A DNA stretch of 20,816 nucleotides from an uncultured Eubacteriales bacterium (GTDB lineage: Bacteria; Bacillota; Clostridia; Oscillospirales; Acutalibacteraceae). The stretch covers positions 1 through 20,816 of the forward strand of contig CAKSDF010000021.1 in the NCBI GenBank assembly GCA_934444695.1, read 5' to 3'. A program made the position numbers and the translations under genes. Under the pieces are notes generated by a model that had not been told where the DNA came from, did no database searches, and saw only the letters and a list, made by a program, of their open reading frames with translations. Of this stretch, positions 14,588 to 20,816 are shown piece by piece (the first letter of the stretch is position 1; the number at the start of each line of letters is the position of its first letter).

Positions 14588-17278
14588 CTCGGCCTGTTTT
14601 TTAAGCTCGTAAAGGGTGTTCATGGCTTCGATGGGGGTAAGAGTATCGATATCAAGAGCCTTAAGATTTTTTATAACGGGATTCTGCTCGCCCGACATAA
14701 GCGACATCTGCACTCCTTCGCCTGTTGCTTCATTACAAGCATTCTCAGCGGCTTTTCCTGCCTTTTTAGCCGTTTTTGCACCTGCTGCGCTGTCTGTCTT
14801 TTCTATTTCTTCGGCGATTTTACCGCCTGCAGCACCGTTGCAGCAGCCGGGATGCTGCCCGCTTTCAAGCTCGGTTAAAATTTCCTTTGCCCGCTTAACT
14901 ACGCTTCTCGGCACTCCCGCAAGGGCCGCAACCTCGATACCGTAGCTTCGATCGGCACCGCCCTTAACAATTCTTCTGAGGAAGGTAATCTCGTCTCCCC
15001 GCTTTTTAACGGCGACGTTGAAATTATCACCCCCCTTAAGACGGTCGGCAATAAAGGTCAGTTCGTGGTAATGGGTGGCAAACATAGCCTTTGCACCAAG
15101 CTTGTTTGAAACGATGTATTCGAGCACGGCCTGAGCGATGGACATTCCGTCGAAGGTGGATGTGCCTCTGCCGATTTCATCCAAAATGACAAGGCTGTCC
15201 TTGGTGGCGCTTTCGAGAATCTCAGAAACCTCGTTCATTTCCACCATAAAGGTAGACTGACCCGAGAAAAGATCATCCGACGCACCTACCCTTGTATAAA
15301 CCGCGTCGACAATGCCTATCTTGGCCGATTTTGCGGGTACAAAGCAGCCCATCTGTGCCATAATGGTAATAAGAGCCACCTGCCGCATATAGGTCGATTT
15401 ACCGGCCATATTGGGGCCGGTTATAACGGCGCAGCGGTGATCCTTCATATCAAAATGCGTGTCGTTTGAAACAAAGGGAGTGTCGTTGACCGTCTCAACC
15501 ACGGGATGACGTCCCTCTAGTATCTCGATGCGTCCGTCCTCATAAATTTCCGGACGGCAGTAGTGGTTGTTTCTGGCCACCACTGCAAAGCTGGTAAGCA
15601 CATCAAGCAGCGCAATGGCCTTGGCCGATGTCTGCACTCTCGATTGCTGCCTTGCGATACGGCGTCTCACGTCGGCAAAAAGCTCCTGCTCGAGATGCAC
15701 CGATTTTTCCTTTGCTCCGAGCACTCTCTGTTCAAGGTTTTTAAGCTCCTCGGTTATGTATCTTTCGGCGTTGGTGGTGGTCTGTTTTCTGATGTATTCA
15801 GGTGGTGTCAGATGTTTAAAGGAATTGGTTATTTCAATGTAATAGCCGAAAACCTTGTTGTATCCCACCTTGAGGTTTTTAATGCCGGTGCGTTCCCTTT
15901 CTCTGGCCTCCACCGACGAAATGATCTTGCTTCCGCCGTTCATATCGTCTCTGAGGCTGTCGAGATCCTTGTTGTATCCCGATTTTATGATTCCGCCGTC
16001 TCTGAACAGCTGGGGGGCGTTGTAATCGATGGCCCTGTTTACAAGACTGTGTATGTCCGAAAGCTCGTCCAAATCATTGTAAATGGATCTGATCATCCTC
16101 GACTTGCAGTCTTTTATAAGGCGTTTGAGCTTTGGAAGATGTCCCACCGCCGATGCAAGGGCCAAAAGATCCTTTGAATCAGCAATCTGATAAACCACCC
16201 TCGACATAAGTCTTTCGATGTCGAATATTCCCGAAAGGCAATCGGTTATTTCGAAGCAAAGAGTGGTGCTGGAATGCAGCTCCTCGACCGCCGAAAGGCG
16301 CGCCTCAATTTCGTCCTTATTAACAAGCGGCTGTTCAAGGAATGATCTGATCAGGCGTTTGCCCATAGAGGTGTTGGTTTTGTCGATAACACCCAGCAGC
16401 GATCCCTTTTTCTCTCCCGAGCGCAGCGTCTCGAAAAGCTCGAGATTTCTTCGCGCGGAATTGTCCAGTCTCATAAACTGACTGCTGCTGTAAAGGCTGA
16501 TGCCGTTGATGTTTTCAAGGTCGGTCATACGCGCCGAGAAAAGGTATTCAAGGGCAGCTCCCGCCGCCGAAAGGCCGGCAGTACCCTCTTTAAGACCTAC
16601 TTTTTGCAGATCTTCAATTTCAAAATGCTTTTTAACCGCCTCTTCGCACACCTTGGGATCAAAACGATCCTCTTCAAGAAAATCGAGGCAGCAGGTCAAT
16701 CTGTCGGTCAGATATTTTTTGACATCCTGGGTGATGGCCGCCCTGTTTGTAATAATCTCCTTGGGAGTATTTTTCCCAAGCTCATTGATTATTTTGGCGT
16801 CGATGCCCTCTCCCGAAAACTCGGTCAATTTGAACTCGCCGGTGGACGAATCCACAAATGCAATGGCGGCGGTTCCGTCGTCCTTGCGATAAAGGGAGGC
16901 AAGGAAATTATTTTTTCCTTCCTCAAGCAGCAGTCCTTCGATGGCGGTACCGGGGGTCACAACCCTGACGATACTGCGGTCGACAAGACCCTTTGCCTCG
17001 GCAGGGTCCTCGGTTTGCTCGCATATAGCGACCTTATAACCCTTTCCCACAAGTCTTGCAATATAAGCTTCACAGCTATGATAGGGTACTCCGCACATAG
17101 GCGCTTTCTCCTCTTGCCCGCAGGCCTTCTGGGTGAGGGTCAGTTCAAGCTCCTTAGAGACAAGCTTGGCATCGTCGAAAAACATTTCGTAAAAGTCTCC
17201 CAATCTGAAAAAGAGAATGGTTCCGGGATTTTCTTCTTTGATTTTTAAGTACTGGTTCATCATCGGAGAAAATGACAT
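14579..17278 (-). CDS. mutS: DNA mismatch repair protein MutS
   Basis: MutS recognises mismatches and small loops and recruits MutL. The 899-aa protein has the mismatch-reading Phe-X-Glu at residues 29-31 (RLGDFYEMFF). The ATPase has GPNMAGKST (621-629), VILDEIGRGTSTFDG (near 700) and ATHYHELT. A C-terminal QMSLM resembles the clamp-binding motif. An Ala/Lys-rich insertion (KIAEEIEKTDSAAGAKTAKK and following) separates the ATPase from that motif, making the protein slightly longer than the usual 860 or so. The ATG at 17278 (MSFSPMMNQYLKIK) matches the family start; the GTG at 17287 is too close to AAAGG to use it. A 289-base gap precedes it. Confidence 0.98.
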   Translation of the reverse strand: MSFSPMMNQYLKIKEENPGTILFFRLGDFYEMFFDDAKLVSKELELTLTQKACGQEEKAPMCGVPYHSCEAYIARLVGKGYKVAICEQTEDPAEAKGLVDRSIVRVVTPGTAIEGLLLEEGKNNFLASLYRKDDGTAAIAFVDSSTGEFKLTEFSGEGIDAKIINELGKNTPKEIITNRAAITQDVKKYLTDRLTCCLDFLEEDRFDPKVCEEAVKKHFEIEDLQKVGLKEGTAGLSAAGAALEYLFSARMTDLENINGISLYSSSQFMRLDNSARRNLELFETLRSGEKKGSLLGVIDKTNTSMGKRLIRSFLEQPLVNKDEIEARLSAVEELHSSTTLCFEITDCLSGIFDIERLMSRVVYQIADSKDLLALASAVGHLPKLKRLIKDCKSRMIRSIYNDLDELSDIHSLVNRAIDYNAPQLFRDGGIIKSGYNKDLDSLRDDMNGGSKIISSVEARERERTGIKNLKVGYNKVFGYYIEITNSFKHLTPPEYIRKQTTTNAERYITEELKNLEQRVLGAKEKSVHLEQELFADVRRRIARQQSRVQTSAKAIALLDVLTSFAVVARNNHYCRPEIYEDGRIEILEGRHPVVETVNDTPFVSNDTHFDMKDHRCAVITGPNMAGKSTYMRQVALITIMAQMGCFVPAKSAKIGIVDAVYTRVGASDDLFSGQSTFMVEMNEVSEILESATKDSLVILDEIGRGTSTFDGMSIAQAVLEYIVSNKLGAKAMFATHYHELTFIADRLKGGDNFNVAVKKRGDEITFLRRIVKGGADRSYGIEVAALAGVPRSVVKRAKEILTELESGQHPGCCNGAAGGKIAEEIEKTDSAAGAKTAKKAGKAAENACNEATGEGVQMSLMSGEQNPVIKNLKALDIDTLTPIEAMNTLYELKKQAESV

Positions 17279-17309
17279 TGGTCTCACCCGCCTTTCTTAA
17301 CGTTTGTTT

Positions 17310-17324
17310 TGATTAATGTAATCA
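17310..17324. promoter_or_regulatory. TGATTA/TAATCA palindrome upstream of mutS
   Basis: A perfect 6-bp inverted repeat with a 3-base centre (TGATTAATGTAATCA) lies 32 bases before the mutS start. On the plus strand it is followed by seven T residues, which mimics a terminator, but no plus-strand gene ends here. It could be a protein-binding site; the stem is too AT-rich to be a firm RNA hairpin. Confidence 0.35.
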
Positions 17325-17412
17325 TTTTTTTAGACTTCTTTTCGTTAAAGATTTATGGGATAACAAAACAGGGTTAAAAATAATTACGATTTTTATACCG
17401 CGATCCGACAAG

Positions 17413-17580
17413 CTAACCGGACAGCTAAAGGTCACCGAACTCAGCCGCAGCCTTCGTCGTAAAGGCTCAGCGGCAGCCATTCCTCGGCAAACACACAGAC
17501 AATCGCCGTTCAATAAGCTCAGCGGCAGCCTTTGTCCGATAAACTCGCCTAAAGCAGGCCGCCAAACTCAGTGACAGCCT
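17413..17580. repeat. 26-bp degenerate tandem array starting in the ymcA/ricA stop region
   Basis: Units based on CTCAGCGGCAGCC start at 17440, 17466, 17492, 17518, 17544 and 17567, with a weak first unit at 17413. The spacing is 26 bases except for one 23-base step. The copies at 17440, 17466 and 17518 are the clearest; 17492 and 17544 are decayed. The copy at 17567 contains the TGA stop of the YmcA-like gene and encodes its last Gly-Cys-His, so the array appears to be repeated duplication of that gene's own end. The remainder of the gap to mutS (17279-17412) holds only the palindrome at 17310. Confidence 0.8.
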
Positions 17581-17975
17581 CCGCAGGTCGAGCAGCTTCC
17601 CGAGCAGCCGGCAGGCTCGCAGGTCTCGGGATCGGCTCCTTCGATGCACATGGCGATTATCGAAGTAACGCGGTTGGAAACCTCGTCCATAGCCTGTTTT
17701 GCTTCGTTGTATTTCTGCATACTTTCGTTGCTCATAACCTGATCATAGAGTTTCTGGAGCTGATTGTTAAGCTCCTCAATCTTGCTGCGGCTTCTCTGAT
17801 CCTCGGGTTTCTGAAGCTCGGCGGCAAGAGACATTCTCTGAAGATTAAACTCCCCGATAAGGCCCTGAAGAGCCTCGTCGGCATCGTTGGCCTCTTTTGC
17901 GGCGCGATAGTCGATATATGCCTGCTCCTTCTGAAGCTCGGCACCTAATTTTCTTGCAAGTTCAATGATATCCAT
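17568..17975 (-). CDS. ricA: YlbF/YmcA-family regulator with Cys-rich tail (RicA-like)
   Basis: This 135-aa, largely helical protein belongs to the YlbF/YmcA (Com_YlbF) family. In Bacillus, YmcA (RicA), YlbF and YaaT form a complex that binds iron-sulfur clusters and promotes RNase Y-dependent mRNA maturation. Position between miaB and mutS matches Bacillus ymcA, which supports RicA over YlbF; the absence of cotE is expected outside Bacillus. The C-terminus is strikingly cysteine-rich (C110, C119, C124, C128, C131, C134, ending CGGCH), fitting a cluster ligand role. The ATG at 17975 has GGAGGA at the right distance; an upstream TTG at 17990 overlaps that site. The subgroup assignment is inference. 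Confidence 0.82.
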   Translation of the reverse strand: MDIIELARKLGAELQKEQAYIDYRAAKEANDADEALQGLIGEFNLQRMSLAAELQKPEDQRSRSKIEELNNQLQKLYDQVMSNESMQKYNEAKQAMDEVSNRVTSIIAMCIEGADPETCEPAGCSGSCSTCGGCH

Positions 17976-18137
17976 TTTTTGTTCCTCCAAAAGTTTTTTA
18001 ATAAATAAAGTTAAACAACTAAATTTGCTTGTTTAATACTGCCCGCCGCATAAATCGGAAGGCTCGTCCTTTAGCAGGACTTTACTGTTGTCATATGAGA
18101 TGGCACAATCGGTATAGCCGTCACTAAACAATCTTGC

Positions 18138-18230
18138 CTGCGGTAGGCTGCCGCTCGGCCTTCTCGCCAACGGTTTGACCGTTACACGGCCTTTTCACCA
18201 ATGGTTTGACCGTTACTCTGCAATCTCGCC
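18138..18230. repeat. 31-bp tandem repeat duplicating the miaB 3' end and stop codon
   Basis: Units are 18200-18230, 18169-18199 and a half-conserved 18138-18168. The first covers the last five miaB codons plus TAA and 13 bases beyond. The second matches it at about 24 of 31 positions and keeps the TAA in register. The shared core reads AACGGTTTGACCGTT on the plus strand, itself a 6-bp inverted repeat around TTG (one mismatch in the copy at the gene). No T tract follows, so it is not a standard terminator. The rest of the 237-base gap to the YmcA-like gene shows a GTCC/GGAC hairpin near 18075-18090 and little else. Confidence 0.8.
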
Positions 18231-19634
18231 CTTGAGCACAAATGACAGCGGCTCGGTAATTTTAACATTGACGAACTCGTTTACAAGGGAGCTGTCCCCC
18301 GCAAATTCAACGCTGATATTTCCACCGCTCCGCCCGTTTAGATACCCTTCCTTTTTGGAAGGCCCTTCGCACAGCACCCTCAAGGTTTTTCCGAGATACT
18401 TTTTGTTCTGCTGCTCGGAAATCTTTTCCTGAAGAGATGAAAGGACGGTCAGTCTGCGGGATTTTTCCTCGGCAGGAATCTGATCCTCCATTTTTGCGGC
18501 GGGAGTGCCTTCTCTCGGTGAATATGCAAAGGTGAAAAGTGCCGAATAGCCAACCTCTTCTATGAGCGAAAGGGTATCGGCGAAATCCTGCTCGCTTTCT
18601 CCGGGAAATCCGACGATAATGTCGCTTGTCAGCGAAATGTCGGGTATCTTACGTCTGACCTTTTTGACAAGATCAAGGTATCGCTCCCTTGTATAGACCC
18701 TGTTCATACTTTTGAGTATGCGGTCGCTTCCCGATTGCACCGGCAGATGAAGATGATGTGCAACCTTTTCGCAGTCCGAGAGAGCGTCGATAAGCTCGTC
18801 GGTCAGGTCCTTCGGATGGGAGGTCATAAATCTGATGATAAAATCGCCGGGAAGGGCGTTTATGTCCCGCAGAAGATTCGCAAAGGAATAGGGCTTTTCA
18901 AAATTCTTTCCGTAGGAATTGACGTTCTGACCGAGCAGGGTTATTTCCCTGTACCCTTCCTTTATCATTTCCTTTGCTTCGGCAATTATGTCCTCGGGAT
19001 CGCGGCTGCGCTCTCTTCCCCTGACATACGGTACGATGCAGTAGGTGCAGAAATTGTTGCAGCCGTACATTACCGGAAGCCAGCCCTTAACGCCGGTTCG
19101 GCGGGTGGGAATGTGCTCGGCAATGGTGCCCTGCCCCGATATGTCGAAAACGCGGCTGCCCTTTGAAAGCACCTCGTAAAGAAGCTCGGGGAATTTGTGC
19201 TGCACGTGAGTGCCGAAAAGCAGGTCGACGTGGGGATAGGATTTTTTGAATTTTTCGGCCACAAAGCTCTGCTGCACCATACAGCCGCACACCGCCACAA
19301 TACGGTTTTTGCGCCGTGCCTTAAAGGCCTTTAAAGCGCCGACGTTCCCGTATATTCTGTCCTCGGCGTGCCCTCTGACGGCGCAGGTGTCGAAAAGCAC
19401 CAGATCGGCGTCCTCGGTGTTGTCGCAAAAATCAAAACCCATTGCCTCAAGAAGTCCTTCGATCCTCTGCCCGTCGCTGATGTTCTGCTGGCAGCCGTAT
19501 ATCTTAACAAGCGCCTTAGGTCTTGTTCCGAATCGCTGCAAAAGCAGCTCGGCGTTCATTTTGCAAAATTCCATCTGGCGGGAGATGAGGCCCTCATCTA
19601 TGTGAATGTTGTTTTGTTTTTGCAAAGAGGCCAT
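18213..19634 (-). CDS. miaB: tRNA-2-methylthio-N6-dimethylallyladenosine synthase MiaB
   Basis: MiaB is a radical-SAM methylthiotransferase that adds the 2-methylthio group to i6A37, acting after MiaA, encoded downstream in this window. The 473-aa protein has the N-terminal UPF0004 domain with cluster cysteines C48 (YGCQQN), C84 (DTCAVR) and C118 (GCMVQQ). The radical-SAM CxxxCxxC is at C192, C196 and C199 (GCNNFCTYC). A C-terminal TRAM domain ends near GEIAE. An N-terminal extension of about 40 residues precedes the first domain, as in other Clostridia. The ATG at 19634 has AAAGGAA upstream at good spacing and a strong promoter beyond it. It is the first gene of the minus-strand run seen here. 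Confidence 0.97.
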   Translation of the reverse strand: MASLQKQNNIHIDEGLISRQMEFCKMNAELLLQRFGTRPKALVKIYGCQQNISDGQRIEGLLEAMGFDFCDNTEDADLVLFDTCAVRGHAEDRIYGNVGALKAFKARRKNRIVAVCGCMVQQSFVAEKFKKSYPHVDLLFGTHVQHKFPELLYEVLSKGSRVFDISGQGTIAEHIPTRRTGVKGWLPVMYGCNNFCTYCIVPYVRGRERSRDPEDIIAEAKEMIKEGYREITLLGQNVNSYGKNFEKPYSFANLLRDINALPGDFIIRFMTSHPKDLTDELIDALSDCEKVAHHLHLPVQSGSDRILKSMNRVYTRERYLDLVKKVRRKIPDISLTSDIIVGFPGESEQDFADTLSLIEEVGYSALFTFAYSPREGTPAAKMEDQIPAEEKSRRLTVLSSLQEKISEQQNKKYLGKTLRVLCEGPSKKEGYLNGRSGGNISVEFAGDSSLVNEFVNVKITEPLSFVLKGEIAE

Positions 19635-19659
19635 TAAAAAATTCCTTTCAAAGCATAAT

Positions 19660-19681
19660 AAGTCACTATAAAGTCACTTTA
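19660..19681. repeat. 11-bp direct repeat in the miaB leader
   Basis: AAGTCACTATA and AAGTCACTTTA stand in tandem (10 of 11 identical), directly downstream of the miaB -10 box, spanning the expected transcription start and early leader. A spacing of one helical turn would suit an operator, but it also fits the general repeat habit of this window. Confidence 0.5.
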
Positions 19682-19687
19682 AAGCAA

Positions 19688-19716
19688 ATTATACAACATC
19701 TTGTAGAAACATTCAA
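19688..19716 (-). promoter_or_regulatory. Sigma-A-type promoter for miaB
   Basis: On the minus strand TTGAAT (19711-19716) is separated by exactly 17 bases from a perfect TATAAT (19688-19693). Transcription should start near 19681, giving a leader of about 47 bases before the miaB ATG. It is the best promoter in the window and probably drives miaB and the YmcA-like gene, possibly further. Confidence 0.75.
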
Positions 19717-19892
19717 GTAAAAATCCTTATTTTATAAAAAAAATTCCCGCAAAAAAATTGTATTTAATGAACAGAAGGGGAAAAATTAAGTATGTGCTGC
19801 GCGTAAAGGTTAAAAACATTCGCTTAAAGCCTTCCAACAGCCTTAAAAAACGCGGTTTTCGGCGGCACAAAAAAACTATTGGAGAATCCCGT

Positions 19893-20816
19893 ATGAAATC
19901 TGTTTTGATAGGAAAAAGCATCAGAAAAAATCTTAAATACCTTCGCAAATACGCCAAAAATTCCAAAAACTCAAAAAGCGAAACAGCGGCGTGGATATGC
20001 GATAATTTTTATACCGCCGAGCAGAGCGGAAAAAGCGCCGCCGAGTTTTTTAAAAGGCGCTTTTTGCTGTCCGACGAGATTTTTGATATATGCAAAAAGG
20101 CGGTAATTTACGACGGCACCGCCGATCCGTTTAAGGAGCAATCCCCTTCCCTCAAAAGCAGCGGCGATGCAAGCATTCCATTCAAGGCGCAAGCCCTTTC
20201 CCACAACGCCGGCAGCGATGCAAGCCATTCATTCAATAAGCAAAGCCGAGAGACTCAAGACAAGCAGAAAAATGACCGGGAACAGGATCAAGAGATTCAA
20301 GATGCGCAGCAAAACGACCGGGAGCAGAATATCGAAAAGCTGCTGATAAAAGGGCTTTGCTCAAAATCCGAATGGTTCGACTGCCAAAGTCTGACCGCCC
20401 TCCCCGCCATTTTAACCGCACTTGCGGTCGATTTATGCAAAGAGGGGGCGCAAAAAAACAATCCCTTAAAAGCCGCAAAGGGCATAAAGCTGCTTTCCCG
20501 GCTCAGAAGCATAGATTTTGAAACCATCATAAGCCGCTTTTCGGCAAGCGAGAAGATATTTTCTGCCGACCCCGGCGGGGACTATCTTAAAATGACGGCC
20601 GAAACACGCGCCTACTACCGCAGGGTGTGCGCCGACCGTGCCGCAAAGAAGGGCATTAGTGAAGAGCAGTTTGCCAAAACGATACTTGAAAAGGCCAAAA
20701 AAGAGACCGACTCCCGCAAGCGCCACATCGGTTATCATCTCATCGAGCGCTCAGAGCAAAAAAGGCGGCTTTACACCTTAGGCTGGATATTTGTTGCGGT
20801 GAGGGCGGGACTGCCC
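19893..20816 (+). CDS. Cyclic beta-1,2-glucan synthase-like protein (N-terminal part)
   Basis: This gene is open to the right edge; 308 codons are present of a protein that is usually well over 2000 residues. The N-terminal segments match NdvB/Cgs-type proteins (GT84 with a GH94-like phosphorylase domain): ETAAWICDNFYTAEQ early on, an LPAILTALAVDLC helix, and the telling DYLKMTAETRAYYRRVCADRAAKKGISEEQFAKTILEKAK followed by RKRHIGYHLIER. A first membrane segment seems to begin at LYTLGWIFVAVRAGL. The ATG at 19893 has GGAGAA six bases upstream; an in-frame ATG at 19767 has no ribosome site but would add 42 basic residues. It is divergent from miaB. The product, a cyclic or linear beta-1,2-glucan or another glycan, cannot be told from this part. 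Confidence 0.85.
   Translation, partial: MKSVLIGKSIRKNLKYLRKYAKNSKNSKSETAAWICDNFYTAEQSGKSAAEFFKRRFLLSDEIFDICKKAVIYDGTADPFKEQSPSLKSSGDASIPFKAQALSHNAGSDASHSFNKQSRETQDKQKNDREQDQEIQDAQQNDREQNIEKLLIKGLCSKSEWFDCQSLTALPAILTALAVDLCKEGAQKNNPLKAAKGIKLLSRLRSIDFETIISRFSASEKIFSADPGGDYLKMTAETRAYYRRVCADRAAKKGISEEQFAKTILEKAKKETDSRKRHIGYHLIERSEQKRRLYTLGWIFVAVRAGLP
20127..20330. repeat. Two in-frame tandem repeats in the glucan synthase-like linker
   Basis: A 51-base unit occurs twice (20127-20177, 20178-20228) plus a partial third. It encodes PFKEQSPSLKSSGDASI, PFKAQALSHNAGSDASH and SFNKQS. It is followed by a 42-base unit in two copies (20247-20288, 20289-20330) encoding RETQDKQKNDREQD and QEIQDAQQNDREQN. 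Both keep frame. Family members normally have a short connection here, so this is a lineage-specific expansion of a linker. Confidence 0.85.

Noticed and set aside
17310..17331. Rho-independent terminator on the plus strand (TGATTA/TAATCA plus seven T)
   Set aside because: No plus-strand gene ends here and the AT-only stem would be weak; it is kept only as a palindrome.
17322..17649. Small minus-strand open frames between mutS and the YmcA-like gene
   Set aside because: They fall in the 26-bp repeat array or overlap the YmcA-like gene in another frame, and have no family features.
19792..19806. Four-codon leader peptide (Met-Cys-Cys-Ala) behind AAGGGG
   Set aside because: It has a plausible ribosome site but is too short to support, with no attenuator-like hairpin around it.
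19767..19892. Earlier start for the glucan synthase-like gene, adding 42 basic residues
   Set aside because: The frame is open, but there is no ribosome site before 19767, whereas GGAGAA precedes the ATG at 19893.

Overview
The window looks like a stretch of chromosome from a Clostridia-type Firmicute (Bacillota), most likely a gut Oscillospirales/Ruminococcaceae relative. The reasons are established gene orders: hlyD-like adaptor, yggS, sepF, divIVA, ileS, lspA, rluD beside miaB, a YmcA/YlbF-family gene, mutS, mutL, miaA and hfq; a transketolase split into two subunits; strong AGGAGG-type ribosome sites; and several GTG/TTG starts. Lineage below class level is inference. No rRNA, tRNA, phage, insertion sequence or CRISPR array was seen.

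Fifteen of the sixteen genes are on the minus strand and are read from right to left. Starting at 19634: miaB (tRNA methylthiolation), a YmcA/RicA-like protein with a Cys-rich tail, mutS and mutL (mismatch repair), miaA (tRNA isopentenylation, the step before MiaB) and hfq (RNA chaperone). Next come an HlyD-like membrane adaptor, yggS (PLP homeostasis), sepF and divIVA (division and cell-pole scaffolds), ileS, lspA, rluD, a Cof-type HAD phosphatase, and the N- and C-terminal transketolase subunits, the last cut by the left window edge. The single plus-strand gene (19893 to the right edge) is the N-terminal third or less of a cyclic beta-1,2-glucan synthase-like protein, divergent from miaB.

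Functionally the minus-strand block is mostly housekeeping. miaA and miaB act in series on A37 of UNN-reading tRNAs. mutS and mutL form the mismatch repair core, and MutL keeps its endonuclease and clamp-binding motifs. sepF and divIVA serve the divisome, and lspA matures lipoproteins. Two good sigma-A-like promoters were read: one ahead of miaB (TTGAAT-17-TATAAT) and one ahead of hfq with an extended -10 lying across the miaA stop codon.

The unusual feature is not a gene. Almost every sizeable intergenic gap, and several protein linkers, carries its own unrelated family of short degenerate tandem repeats (periods 9, 20, 21, 23, 26, 31, 42, 45 and 51 bp). Several arrays begin inside the 3' end of the upstream gene and duplicate its stop codon region (miaB, ymcA/ricA, mutS, hlyD-like). 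I saw no convincing new defence or biosynthetic system. The repeat architecture is the observation most worth following.
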